NCBI RefSeq assembly: GCF_010389155.1
Contig: NC_057766.1
Coordinates: 26,979,516-27,043,515, forward strand
DNA: 64,000 nt
Reading direction: 5' to 3'
DNA from: Erigeron canadensis
Lineage: Eukaryota > Streptophyta > Magnoliopsida > Asterales > Asteraceae
The first letter of the stretch is position 1. Each line of letters starts with the position of its first letter. The notes under the pieces are model-generated. The model had not been told where the DNA came from. It made no database searches and saw only the letters and a list, made by a program, of their open reading frames with translations. Positions 1-12,369 of the stretch are shown piece after piece. The translations under genes and the position numbers were made by a program.

Positions 1-2410
1 GACCATAATACAACTATACTTATAATTTACATGTTACCAACTAAGTCATGTATTCTATATAGTAGGCAAGTATGAGACCTAGCCGAGTAACCTAACCATC
101 ATGTCAAATATCACACATAATTTCTCATGGGGTGAATTACATCTACGCAAGCAACTTTAACTCCTGATCACTTACTCAACGAACAAGTTAGGCAACAAGA
201 CATGGACATATGCTAGAAATTAAGCTAGGGAGGGCAACCCATACATAGTCGTTCACAACGTCATATATGACCATACATGCTCTACTGATTTATACATACA
301 ATTGTTCACGAACCATTTACATTTATGCATGCATCTTCAATTCCTAACTAGGTAGGAAACAAGATTTTGAGATGTTCAAATAACTAGGCTAGCATGGCAA
401 CCTATACACACAATTGCCCAAGATTTCCAATACCTTGACGTATGTATTACCAAGTCCTAACCATTTATTTCACCAAATTAGTTAGGCAACTAAATATAAG
501 CATTTTAACGATTTGGATATCATGGCAACCATATTCGTTCTACCGCATATTCTAACAATTCGTCCACATAATTAAGTTAGGAGGTAAGATTTTTGTACAT
601 TCTATCAATTAATCCCGCATACCGAGTCATACATACGGTTTCTCGTACATTAAGTACAACATATGCATGAATTATCAATCATTACCGATTCATTTTTACA
701 AGCAAGTTAAGAAATAAAGCTTGGGAATACTCAAAGTATTAAACATGTCTACCGTTCTTATTCATCTAATTATCCATTGATTACATATTTATACATGCAT
801 CGCCGTATCCGCTTATCTTATGTATACAATTTAGCCTAACAACATAATTAATACATGCCAAGCTATCAAACTAGTAACCCAATTCTTTCATGAAAGTGTT
901 CGTTGACTAACACACTTACACATGCATTTTCTATTTCCACTACATCATGCATAAAAATCACGCTTAACAACATAGTTTCTCATACCTTTTCCATATAACT
1001 AATATGTTAAATCGATTCATATAGTTCTCCGTTGATTAATACATTTTACACATACATTACCAATTATCTCCTATCCTGCATACAACCAAGTTAAACAATG
1101 TCTCATACATGTTTAAGTTCACATACCATTTGGCAACACATTCCCATTGTTCACCAATTACAATTAACATCGTTAATGTTGGGATATCGACCATTTATAA
1201 TATATGAGAGTTAGGGTACTTACAACTTTGACTCTCTCTAAGGGTGCATATCAACACATTTAAGTCGAATCACAACAAAAGCATTTACAACATCAACTTG
1301 ACCACTACGGGCCATACATACATAAGCATCACACATGCATAACATATATGTTACTCAATCATACAAAACAGCATTCCATCATCAAATCTCTAACCATAGT
1401 AATAGCCTTAGAGTTTATGACACGGGGATTAACTTCACAATCGTTCTCGTGTTAGTCGTACTAGTATTTAGTGCTTTCATGTCAACACAATACACATGTT
1501 CAATGTCTTTACGCTAAGGCCAACATATAAATGTTATCCAAGTAACTATCATATATCATGTTGTCATACCAACATTTCATACATGTCTCATATCACAACG
1601 CTAAAGACAATATACCAAAGTTCTCATGTCAAGTTCACAACAATTGTCCACTATCAAAATCAAGTAGTCATATTCACTACATTATACGATCTAAGTAACT
1701 AACACGGATGGTTCAAAGTATAATCCGAATTCGACATGCTTCCTAGTTATTGACTGAGTATGTATACAGGGTGTACCAGCGGCTAACCCTCCACCCAATC
1801 AACTTCCATAAAGCATGTCGGTTCCTTATTATACCCTAAGCCAAGTGCGTGCAATCCGTGATGTCATTAACTTGTTATAATACCGGGTAACCATAAAATA
1901 ATTGATCACGCTCTTTTAGGGTTGCCACAATATTATACCATGTTAAACGCCATAACTTCATTTTGCCCTAAATCATCAAACAACATCAATTCAAATCATC
2001 TCAATCCAACAATATGCACATGACCTCATTGACTTCAAATAATCACATTGACCTCATGAACTTGGCCATCATACACAACACATTATCCGTATCAACCCAG
2101 TTGTACTCATATTGTCACATTCATCACATTGTACTTGCCACAACATAACACATTGTTCACATTGTACTCTTCACAAAACAATACATTGATCACATAGTAC
2201 TCATCTCAAACCAACACATTGTTCAATTGTACTCATATCATTATGTATAACGATCCTGCCTACGAACTCTTAGTGTACACTTACAAGGTTCATACAATTC
2301 ATGTTGCATTCAAAATTCCTAACCATGCATGCTATATGAAGAGATTATTCTTAAGTCGTAGTCTAGGTCAAACCGCCTAATTCTCTACGACCACGCATGG
2401 GCCACCATTC
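1..2410. other. Gene-free AT-rich repeat DNA
   Basis: I see no gene here. The stretch is AT-rich, built from short recurring words such as acatacatgcat, and open frames are short and show no domain. It directly precedes a putative LTR, so it may be the untranslated interior or flank of a large retroelement, but no primer-binding site or polyprotein motif is visible. Confidence 0.5.
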
Positions 2411-4895
2411 TGTAACACCCCGAGCTAGGCTCGAAATATTACCAAAAAGATATAACGTATGCATGGAATTATCGTAGAATATGAACTATATGAGATAAAA
2501 GGATTCAGTGAACTCACACTAAACGTTTAAGGTATAAAGAACATACAAAACATGAAACCATCAAGCTGTTACATAACCATACAACGAAAAGATAATGGTT
2601 CTAACCATAAACCATGAAGGAGGGCAATGAATCACGGATCCATGTAAGTCCAGGATAGGCTCTAGCAAAAGCAAAAAATTAGCCATCACATCTCTGATTT
2701 CACCCGAATACCTGAAAAATGTACTAAACAAGATCAACACTAAGTTAGTGAGTTCGTAGGAGCAAATGACAAGGATCTAACGCCTAAGCCATTCACAATA
2801 TGAACAAGGATAATGAGCAAGGAACACACTTACAGTAAGTCCTTAAAGGCACAAATATTCAATTTCACATCATGCACCACATTGTACCCAAGTACATACA
2901 GTACTCATTATATTGCACTTGCACCAATTGTACTAAACTGCACATCTTGCACCTCATTGTACCCAATTACACATCATGCACCACATTGTACCCAAGTATG
3001 TATAGTACCCATTTATTGCACTTGCACCCATTGTACTAAATTGCACATATTGCACCTCATTGTACCCAATTGCACATCATGCACCACATTGTACGCGAAT
3101 ACGTACAATACTCATTTATTGCACTTGCACCCATTGTACTAAATTGCGCATCTTGCACCTCATTGTACCCAATTGCACATCATGCACCACATTGTACCCA
3201 ATTGCACATCATGCACCACATTGTACCCATATAACCAATAACACTATGTGTATGTACTTCATACGATACTACTTTTGAAAGGCCTTTGATGCTTATATAT
3301 AGGGTCACCCGCAGCCTTCCCACCACATCTCCAACCTTTCAAAGGCATTACCGTCCTCCATATGTACACAACTAACCTATAACAACCAAACATACATATA
3401 AAATAACCATACAACAAATCACATACTTGCACATTCACCAAAACCGTCACACAACATGTAATTCCATAATTCAATCAATACTTCCATAACAACCATGTCC
3501 ATCAGAGACCCGTACATGTGTATTCACATATTGAACGATATCAAGGTATATAGAATACACATAGTAAGCAAGAACAAGTAATAATGATATCAATCAAGAG
3601 GATCAAGCGTATGCACAATTGAATTATGTCAAAAATCAAAGCAACATATAAAGGCACACTCAAACAAGTCAAGACACAAAGTTGTACACTTTTTAGCCCG
3701 AAACTCAATTGAGTAGGGAGCTACGAAACTCACTTTAGGTGCTTAAGGATTGTGAAGGTAAGCAAGAAAGTAACTTAGTATCCCGAGCTCCTCAACAATC
3801 TCAACCTACTAAAATCATCACAACACATTACAATTGACCCCAACAATAAGGTTTGACTCTTAAAGATCTCTAACGAACTAGTTATGGCGTTTTCAAAAGA
3901 AGCCTATACATTTTCCAACTAGCTATAACCTTGTAACCAAACACTCCACAAACTCTAGTTTTGTCAATTAATCCGATTTGTGAAGAAGCAAAACTTAATT
4001 TATCCATTGTTACTCATAATTAGACATAACAAAACATAACCCATATCACCAATTCGATTTAAGAAGTCAAATTTGTGCACAATTCTTCTTGACCCGTTTT
4101 GACTTTTGACAAAAACCCTAAATGACATATAATTGGTTCTTGGAGGTTTGGAACTCAATTTTGCAGCTTGTATGAACATATTTAAACTTAACCCACTTCA
4201 AAAATTGATTCAAAACAACCATTTTTAGCTTAAATCTGAATTTGATTTAAATTACCCATTTTGTAACCCTAATTTTGACCCACTTCATTTTTGACTTGCA
4301 ATTTGACTCATGAACACTTGGGTTTGCCTAGAAACATGATAATAAACATAAAATGATGGATTTTAGTGAAATGTAACTTACCAAAACAACCCAGAGCTTC
4401 AGATTCGGATTTGGAGCTTTAGAGATGAAGAACACTAATTTATACCCATATTACTTGAAGTTTGAAGATAAGGGAAATGATATTTAACAATTTTCTAACA
4501 TTTTGATGTTTTCTAGAGCCTTAGATCCGAAATTTATGAAGAGAAATGATTAGTGTGTGTTTTGTGTGTGTGTTCTTGAGATTGAGGGAGAATGGAGAGA
4601 GAGAGAGTGTGTGTGTGTGTAAGAATAAGAGATAAGGAAAAGAATGGGAGGTGGGAATTAAGTCAAAGATAAGGGGGGTGGGGATGGTTTCAGATTCCAG
4701 CACTTATAGACTAATACCCAGTGAATTAGTCTTATTCTGTCTATTTCCCACTTTTGCATCTTTTAGACTATTATTCCACGAATTAGTCTTATTCTGTCTA
4801 TTTTTTATTTTTACCACTTTTCTTTTTAGTCTTTATTACAGTTACATCACACACGAGTTCACTAGCGTTGAGCGGTCAAAGTGGCGGGTGTTATA
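2411..4895. mobile_element. Putative LTR (solo or partial) of an LTR retrotransposon
   Basis: The segment begins TGTAACACCC and ends GGGTGTTATA, a near-perfect inverted terminal pair of the kind many plant LTRs show; it is about 2.5 kb long. No internal domains adjoin it and no target-site duplication is visible (cattc on the left, gaaac on the right), so it could be a decayed solo LTR or one end of an element broken at the junction. It contains a 103-bp minisatellite near its left end and GA/GT simple repeats near 4560-4625. Confidence 0.5.
2866..3235. repeat. 103-bp minisatellite with internal subrepeats
   Basis: The phrase cacatcatgcaccacattg recurs at 2866, 2970, 3073, 3176 and 3205, giving periods of 104, 103 and 103 bp and then one 29-bp step. 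Each period also holds a related cacatcttgcacctcattg subunit. The open frames through it are simply the repeat read in phase and are not genes. Confidence 0.85.
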
Positions 4896-4904
4896 GAAAC
4901 ATTG

Positions 4905-6288
4905 GTTGTCAAAGATTAAGAACATGTTTAAGCCGGGTAAGACACTAGTGAAAGATCCTCTTGTTCAGAAGAGCACACACGAAAGACCAGTCGGGTCGAA
5001 ACAAAAGCCACCAAAGGTATACAAAATATATCATAAATTTTTCGAGCTGATTAAAGAAATACATCATATATAACTACCCCAGTTTAGGTAATTGATTCTT
5101 ACTAATGGTGTAGGTGCCGGATCTCAACAAAAACCCATCTGGGCTTCGAAAATCCAAGTCCAGTCAACCGAGGGAAGACGAGGTGCCCGATCTGAACAAA
5201 CCCCCACCTGCGCAGCCCGCCAGACAAAGTGAGTACGCGCCCACCACATCACGGTTCGACAACACACATGATTATTTTGATGACCTAAAGGGTGCGCGAC
5301 ACAGTATGTACGAGCCGTCCCAATCCTGTCATCATCCCGAGAGACGAAACTTGTTCGGGGAGCAGTCCTACTCCGAGGCAGAGTGGGTCAAAGATAATCC
5401 TGACTTTTTCGGAAACCTACACCCATATCCAGGTCTTGATGATATATATACATTCGGGGACCCAACCCAATCCTACGGGGTCGGAAAAGTATATAGCGCC
5501 GGGGAAACGTCCTACATTTTCGATAAATTATATGGCTTCGGGGACCCGTCCTATGGGGTCAACTTTGGGTGTCAGATCCAAAGTCAAAGGCACAGTCCTC
5601 GGCCAGTTGGGTTGGGTATGTTGCGGAACCGTATAACACAAGTCTGTCCAAAAATTACGAATGGGTACTAGATGAGCTACCATTGTACATACACTCGTAC
5701 GTTGTCGGCGCACAGAATGTCAAAGGAGATGGTAATTGTGGATTTCGAGCTACCTCTATTGCTTTGGGGTTAGATGAGGAGATGGGTGCATATTGGGTTC
5801 GTACGCAGATGCTCGCGAAGTATGAATCTGACCTCGATGGGTATATGCGAATGTTTGGGCAAACTGAGGGCACCCGCATGTTAGAGGCGATGCGAACATC
5901 TTATTATAAAAGAAGCCGACCCAGAGATCATTGGATGAGTAAAGTGTGGTTCCATATCCTCCTTGCCAATAAGCTGGGTATAATAATCAACTGCATAAGC
6001 CTACGTGACCCCCGCACAGTATTCCCGATGCATCACGGTTTGGATGAACTGTTATTCGAGCAACCGATAACTATTGCTCTCATAAATGGCGAAAACCATT
6101 TTGTTGCAGTGGAATTAGCAGGCCAGTACCCAATGGCTTACAAGAATCCTTTATGGGATTTCCACGCAACCGGTCCTGCACGTCGACTAGCATCATTGTA
6201 CGCAAATCAAGAACAAGCGTATCAATATTGGATGTATGCAAACATACCAAGAGTACCACCTGGGCCTCCTATTGTAATAAATGATTAA
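4905..6288 (+). pseudogene. OTU-type cysteine protease, transposon-associated, frameshifted
   Basis: An upstream exon (about 4905-5015) reads a basic KDPLVQKS...RPVGSKQKPPK tail and ends at a GTATAC donor; the next exon opens after TAG at 5114 with VPDLNKNPSG. That frame runs to a stop at 5671, while the conserved part continues in another frame (5569-6288), so one small indel near 5560-5575 splits the gene. The second frame holds an OTU core: DGNCGFRA with Asp54 and Cys57 (numbered from 5569) and a terminal His177 in ENHFVAV. OTU domains of this type occur at the C-terminus of plant MULE/FAR1-like transposon proteins, and the basic tail fits that, but no transposase core lies upstream. An unusual intron instead of a frameshift is unlikely, because the gap is too small. 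Confidence 0.75.
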
Positions 6289-6599
6289 ATTCGTTCGATG
6301 TTGTATATAGGTTGTATGTTTTTAAATCGTGTATCAAAGATGTATAGTATTGTGTATTTTTTTATTGTACATATTTTTTATATTATCTAATTTAATCGAT
6401 GGTTTACGGACAAAGCATCATAGTCAAATATAAACTTATATTAGAATAATACATATTCAAACTTGAACATATGCAAAACCATGAATACAAAATTTTAATA
6501 AAAATTATACATATAAAAGGAAATCGAACTTAAGTTAAACCATGAATACAAACATAAACGAACAAGTTCATAAAAAATAAAAACTAATCACTATCACTA

Positions 6600-7118
6600 T
6601 CAGTACCCAACCGCTATGTGTGGGCCCGTGACGTGCTAGGCCCAGCCTGGGATGCCTGGCTCCAAGGGCTCACCGGGGCGAACATATCATTCACGTTAAA
6701 GGACTGTGACTGCTGGGCTGGGAGAGGTTCCTCTATATCCACTGGCAGGGGGACATTCAGTCCTCGTGTTCCCCTAATGACACGCCCAACCACACGAGTA
6801 TGTCCTGATCGGGTCCCTAAAGCGTCCACAAATGTCTGCGTACTAGGCGGGGTATTGGGCACTTGGAAAAATCTATGGTGGGTATCAACAAGCCGTTCTT
6901 GTACCACATGAACAAAAAATTACAAAAAATTACCAGTTAGTTATACTTAATAGAAATTTACAAAAAATTACGAATTTAAGTGTTGTGCGAGAACTTACAT
7001 AAATGGGCATAGCTGCAGCCTACACCGTCCCATCTTGTCTCGTGTGGGCCCGCAAATAAAACTCAGGCGGCTCCTCACATCGCCCCTCATTATCTTCCTA
7101 TATATACATTAATCAAAG

Positions 7119-7162
<44 letters not shown>

Positions 7163-8066
7163 ATATCTCTCTCTCTATATATATATACATATGTGGATAT
7201 AAATATTTACGTATAACTTACAAGGTAACGTCATTCACGCTGAGCGTATGACTGCCGACCGTGAGTACTGACAAGATTATCTTGTCCATGCATGTTATTC
7301 GTGTTTCTTTGGGCAGCAATCATCCGGTGCTCGTTGGTCCAGTAACGCAGTAGATAACTCCAGACCTGTGGAGGCATTCCATACGGCGGTTGACCCTCCA
7401 ATTCTGCCAGTCTCTGTGACCCATCCCTGTCGGTGAACCAAGTCTTCTTGAATTTTGATTTTTTGTCCCTGTAGTTCTTCAGGGCATCCTGACGAATCAT
7501 CTTAGTCACGGCCTCTCGTAAGGGGTGAGTTTCTGAGTGATCTAGATAGGGTTCCAAGTAGAACCGTCTCTGCAATTCTGTAGTAATAGTTAGCATCTAC
7601 CCTATTTTTTTAATGACGTATTTAAATTGTAAAAAAATATGTTTTATACCAGAAGCCATTCAGTAAGTCCATCCTTGATGGGCTGAGGCACCTGATCCCA
7701 CGACTCGTAAATATGTGGGTCGGTAGCGACATAGGTCCCCAAATAGCTATTGTACCATTTGGCGTGGTCCCCGATGGCCTGCCACCTACTAAGATCGTTA
7801 TTAAACATAAGAGATATACGGCGTCCGAAATTCTGAAACTCCCGCTCCAGATCATTGTTAACAACGACAACTCTCCCTGTGCTAATACCTGCAAAACAAA
7901 ATAAAATAACAAATATATATACATATTATATATATATATATATATAATATTTATATGCTTAATACATCAATATATACTTACCACCCGTACGCCTACAGCC
8001 CCATTCTGGATTCCACCCCCAATTTGGAGGGTCATTGCCACCGTCTCTGCCGTGAAGGGCAACCAT
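6600..8066 (-). pseudogene. Ptta/En-Spm-type (Transposase_24-like) transposon gene, decayed
   Basis: Minus-strand exons can be followed: 8066-7982 (from ATG to a GTAAGT donor), 7888-7650, 7596-7231, then remnants near 7100-7010 and 6911-6614. The first three join in frame (85 + 239 bp = 108 codons). The protein has WQAIGDHAKWYNSYLG, then VWSYLLRYWTNEH...HGRQSYAQRE, which fits the plant Ptta domain signature (W..L..YW, then a his/gly-serine motif). A stop follows QRE, and the EPPEFYLRAHTRQDGT block near 7050 is also cut by a TAG, so the gene looks dead. It converges on the OTU gene. Assignment to the CACTA superfamily rests on this domain and on the palindromes at 9.3 kb. Confidence 0.65.
7110..7190. 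repeat. TA/CT simple repeats
   Basis: A long (TA)n tract with an embedded (CT)n run lies in an intron of the transposon gene. A second TA tract lies near 7917-7950. Confidence 0.9.
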
Positions 8067-8089
8067 TTTAACCTACATAAGTTATATAC

Positions 8090-8800
8090 ACAACTTATAA
8101 AATAATAAAAACAATCATAAATGTCAAAAAAAGGCGCAAATTAAATTAACATATTTTGGACACAAAATTGTTTTTCAAACTTATTATACCTATAATGACC
8201 ACATTTTTGCAACTTATTTTTTAAACCTTCTTTTCCAACATTAATATTAACCTAATAACAACTATATTAACAATTACAATCATACTAACATGTGTTTTCT
8301 AACATAATACTAACAATCATATTAACAATAACCATAAATTTTCTAACAATCATATAATTTTTAACTATAATAATATAACATTTTAAACAATAATTCTAAC
8401 TACCAATAATTCCTAAAAATCAATTAATTTCTAAGAATCATATCATTTCTAACTATAATAACATAACCTTTCTAACAATCATATTCTACAAAGTTCTTAC
8501 AATCAAACTAACAAACATATATTTCCTAACTATAATACTATAACATTTCTATAACTAATATTTTCTAACATATATTTTCTATTCTAACATATATTTTCTA
8601 TTCTAACATATATTTTCTATAACAAACATATATTTTATAACATTAAACTATAACATTTCTATAACTAATATTTTCTAACATATATTTTATAACATTTTTT
8701 TCAACATATATTTTCTAACAAACATATATTTTCTAACATTTATTTTCTATAATTAATAATTTCTATAACAATTTTATAACATTTTTATATATTAAAATAA
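8090..8800. repeat. AT-rich stretch with degenerate tandem repeats
   Basis: There is no gene. Variants of tttctaacatatat recur many times between about 8560 and 8760, so this is low-complexity tandem repeat DNA on the upstream side of the Ptta gene. Confidence 0.7.
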
Positions 8801-8824
8801 AAACAACAAGCTAAAGAGTGTTAC

Positions 8825-8990
8825 CTCGTCTGAAAACTGGTTCACCGGAAAAATGAGTAGTCGGAAAACCGGAAAAACTGGGTCGCCGAAAAATCGTTCG
8901 CCTGAAAACTGGTTCGCCGGATATCGCCGGAAAAATCGTTCGCCGGAAAACTGGTTCGCCAGTTAACTTATTCGCCGGAAAAAAGTCGCC
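8825..8990. repeat. GC-richer tandem repeat of a ggttcgccgg unit
   Basis: Units of the form gaaaactggttcgccggaaa repeat imperfectly at least five times. They give the 168-residue minus-strand frame (8811-9317) its SGEPVFRRTIF repeats. Such subterminal repeats fit the end of a CACTA-type element. Confidence 0.7.
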
Positions 8991-9253
8991 GCTAATACCG
9001 CGTCTGAAAATGGAGGTCGGGACCCCGAAAAACGTGGGACAAACAAATAGGATTGTTAATAAGGAGGATGAGGGGATAGATGGCCGGATTATGCAAATAA
9101 AAAGGATATATTGCCTCAAAAATAGCCAGAGTAGGAGCCCGGAAGCCGGGGTGGCCGGATTGTTGATATAGAAGGTGAGGGGATAGATGGCTCGGAGGTG
9201 TGAAGAAGAAGAGATAGATGAAAGGAAAGAAAGATCTGCGCGTTTAAATCTAT

Positions 9254-9399
9254 GTAGTCTGTCAGTGGGGTCCACTATTAGCGGCGACGTCGCCGCAAAT
9301 AGTGGGGTCCATGGCACGTGAAACAGTCGCGTTGAATCTCTGCAGTCTGTCAGTGGAACCCACTATTTGCGGCGATGTCGCCGCTAATAATGGGTAGTG
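9254..9399 (-). mobile_element. CACTA-like terminal region with paired palindromes
   Basis: Two tandem units about 85 bp apart each contain a GC palindrome inside a CACTATT / AATAGTGG frame: the 16-mer gcggcgacgtcgccgc (near 9280) and gcggcgatgtcgccgc (near 9368). The outer limit may be the TAGTG at 9395-9399. Palindromic GCGGCGA subterminal repeats are common in plant CACTA elements. No matching left end was found. Confidence 0.55.
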
Positions 9400-10529
9400 G
9401 GGTACCTTGTTTGACCTGGTTGTGTTACGCGCTTCGTTAAAGAAATCTAACTTGTAAGTTAAATACTTAAATGTCTCACTTTCTGTAGCACCAAATAAGG
9501 CCTTACCATAAATGTGCGATGAATTTTATCCTATGTGATTTTACACTGTCTTTTTCTTTTGTAAAGCTTACATTAAGCGTTTACATAAACATCAACATAA
9601 ACACAATGAAGTATTTATTAGTTGATCAATGATAGCGTAACGAGAAGGAAAAATAAAGGTTGATTTACAATATATTTAGATAAAAAAATCTTACAAAAGA
9701 TTTTAAAGGAGTACTGGGATTCATTTTGTAGTTATTATTGTAGTCAGATGAATCTTATCACCAGTTATACTGTATTTTCGAGTTTTTATTATAAGAAAAG
9801 AAAGAAGAAGATTAGATAGGAGAAAAAATGATAGAAAATTATATAAAAAAAAAAGCATTCTTAAGTTGAAAGAAAAGAAAAAAAAGTTGAGAGGTGAATG
9901 TATTTCTTGAGTTAGAAGTGAAGGAAAAGAAAGGATAAAAAGATACAATTTTACATTTATAACCTTGTATTAATTAAAACCTTTATAAGTTTGAGGGGTA
10001 TAATAATAATTTCACCACTTTTCTTTCCAAATCTTGCCAAAAGTGATAAGAAAGTTTTGGGATCAAAACACCTTTTTTTTTCCCTTTCTTTCCCTTCCTT
10101 TTCTTTTAAAACAAAAACTCAAAAATACAAAAAATAAAAGTTTCTTACCTTTTTTTTTCTTATCTCCTCAAAATAAAACTTAAGAATGAAACATTAAAGC
10201 TGTTTTGACATGATTTATATATGAAAAACATAAATTTTGATATACTAATAATCAATTAATGACATAGTTAATGGTAAAAAGGTGCTAGAACCGAAAGTAG
10301 GAACAATAATAAGAAGGAAAATATTAATTAACCTAATTCATAGCTTAAAAATCAATCCAAAATTTCTAAGAATTTAACACATGAATTCTATTAATTTTCT
10401 TTTTTAACCCTGTCTCCTGATTTTTTCAAATTTCATCATTTTATAATTAAGTTAATTTTTAAACATATAAATTAGGTTAAATTTATCGTTATGCTAGAAG
10501 GAAAGGAAAGGATCCACACGACTCTTAGA
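9400..10529. other. AT-rich intergenic DNA, no gene seen
   Basis: Poly-A/T and GA-rich low-complexity tracts dominate. The 75-residue minus-strand frame at 9721-9948 is low complexity and has no domain. Confidence 0.6.
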
Positions 10530-10831
10530 CTATCTCTAATGAAGATGTTTTTGGGAGCCCTTGGCTGTCCTTGGATATCCTTTGCGGTTGAAGCTTATCC
10601 AAAACTAAAGATTTTTTAATGCATGTCCTTACCCAAAGGCATGCCCTTAAGTGCCCTTACTTATATTTTTTTTGTTTTGTTTTTGGTGGAGTTAAAGGAT
10701 ATGTAAGGATGTTTGTATGGTTGAAGATAAATTTATAGGATTTTAAAGATTTATATAAATATATAAAAATTTGTAAAGATATGATGTGACAACTCAAGGA
10801 TGTTTAAGAACGTCCTTAATATTAGAGATAG
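10530..10831. mobile_element. MITE-like element with CTATCTCTAAT inverted ends
   Basis: An 11-bp perfect terminal inverted repeat (CTATCTCTAAT ... ATTAGAGATAG) bounds 302 bp of non-coding DNA, with imperfect extension inward (aaggatg and catcctt words). I could not identify a clear target-site duplication. Confidence 0.6.
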
Positions 10832-10989
10832 CCTTTGTAAAAAAATGATACGTTAGGAATCAATACTTAAATCATTTTATTAAAAAAGAAGAAAAAATCA
10901 TCCACTGCACTTGGTAAGAAAATCCTTGGAAAACTACAAAATAAAAGTGGGACACCCGACAAGGCTTAGTGGCTATGTTTGAGGTGAGG

Positions 10990-11288
10990 CGCCGAAATCT
11001 AATAATTTTTATAAAAAAAAAAAATTTAATGGCTTGACTCCTCTGGAATAATGTAGGTACCCTCAAACTGATGAGAGATATCAGTCTTGCCACCGCCACC
11101 AACTCCCCATAATCCAACCATCTGGACATCACCCATCCCATTTGTAAACGAGCTATCATTTCTTGCGATCGAGTCCTCATTCCGACAATTAGCTGGCCAT
11201 CATCTGAAATAGACGGCTGGAGCAATCTATCCAAAATTGTATCGGCAATTTGTTTTATGACTATTGCTTCATGCCTGCACATGAGCAT
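10990..11288 (-). pseudogene. NB-ARC exon stub of a TNL gene
   Basis: Minus strand from the splice acceptor reads RHEAIVIKQIADTILDRLL...LIVGMRTRSQEMIARLQMG, then after a frame change MVGLWGVGGGGKT, which is the P-loop. About 25 bp after the P-loop are missing, a second deletion follows DISHQFEG, and homology stops near 11030. Kinase-2, GLPL and MHD motifs are absent. It belongs 3' of the TIR exons at 12.4 or 16.5 kb and cannot make a working NB-ARC. Confidence 0.85.
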
Positions 11289-11759
11289 ATATATACAATT
11301 AGCGCATGCTTTGAAGTACTAATTAATATTAAACCCCAGAATTTATATATGATGAAGAGCTGTACACAAATCTTAAAAATGTAATATAACCATTTTAACT
11401 TGCAAATACAAATTCTAAAAATTTTCAACACAACACCACCCTAGCTAGCTAGGTTTGAATAAGAAATGTAAATGAAGATGCATGAAATTAATTGTCAGTA
11501 GATACCAAACACTAAAACTAGAATAAATTTAGTTAAGCGATATTGGCTCATACGCTCCGGAAATATATTTAACAAGACAACCGTTTGAGAGACCAAATCA
11601 ATATATCTGCTAAAACATGAACATAATTATGAGATTATTTAGACAAGAGGTAAAATCATACGTAAATCGGAAGATCGAGGTAATGACAATCACACATGTT
11701 AAATTTTGAATGTATTAGCTAGATCTCAGTATGTATCGATCTTAATTATATACTACCGG

Positions 11760-12190
11760 TTTTGTTTCCTGGATATTAGCTGGACTACTACACTCTCATG
11801 GTGCTTCGAAAGGCAAAACGCCCGGCCCGGTAGAAATGGGGATGGATGAGGGATAACGGACCCATGTTTCCCATCAGAAAAAGAACGATGAAGATGAAAG
11901 AAAACACTTCTCAGATGACCCTAGCTTGGTGACAACCTTCTCTGGTTTTAATCTAGCAGATGCTTGTTCCAACAATAAACTATGATGTCTGTTCGAGAAA
12001 AATGGGAATATTATCTGCGATGCTTTCATCTCTAAGAAGCGAGATAAAGAATATATAACATGTTTGGATTTGTGAAGTTCAAAAGGGTTTCTGACCCATA
12101 TGCCATGGAGGAATCCTTAAAACCGATCAAGTGTGATGGGGCAATTCTTTCTATGAACCTAGCTAGCCAGATTCGGTAAAAATCAAAAAC
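11760..12190 (+). mobile_element. LINE fragment, N-terminal RRM-like region
   Basis: Plus-strand translation, with shifts, gives TTFSGFNLADACSNN, then NGNIICDAFISKKRDKE, then a VSDPYAMEESLK / KCDGAILSMNLA block. This is the pattern of the RNA-recognition domain at the start of plant L1-type LINE proteins. It lies antisense in the intron 3' of the TIR exon at 12.4 kb. Stops and frameshifts show that it is dead. Confidence 0.6.
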
Positions 12191-12369
12191 TTATGATCAA
12201 TTACAACTTCCATAACCAGAGTAAATATATACAAACAGTCGCATCTATTCACCCAATTTACGTTTCATACCATAATAGTAAATAATAATATGAATTTGAA
12301 CATCTAAAACTTATATATGGTTGCTCTAAAATCCTAGAACTTATACAAGAACTTATAAACGAAAATTAC

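Noticed and set aside
2866..3235. Regularly spaced repeats reminiscent of a CRISPR array
   Set aside because: Periods are 103-104 bp with repeat-like spacers, in a plant nuclear context; this is a minisatellite.
2813..3278. Plus-strand frames of 109 and 72 residues rich in Thr/Cys/His
   Set aside because: They are the minisatellite read in phase; no domain, and the repetition is at nucleotide level.
2406..4900. Target-site duplication around the putative LTR
   Set aside because: The flanking pentamers cattc and gaaac do not match, so a solo-LTR call could not be confirmed.
8811..9317. 168-residue minus-strand frame
   Set aside because: Its protein repeats mirror a nucleotide tandem repeat at a transposon end, and it runs across the CACTA-like palindromes.
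9721..9948. 75-residue hydrophobic frame
   Set aside because: Low-complexity Phe/Leu/Ser sequence from poly-A/GA DNA.
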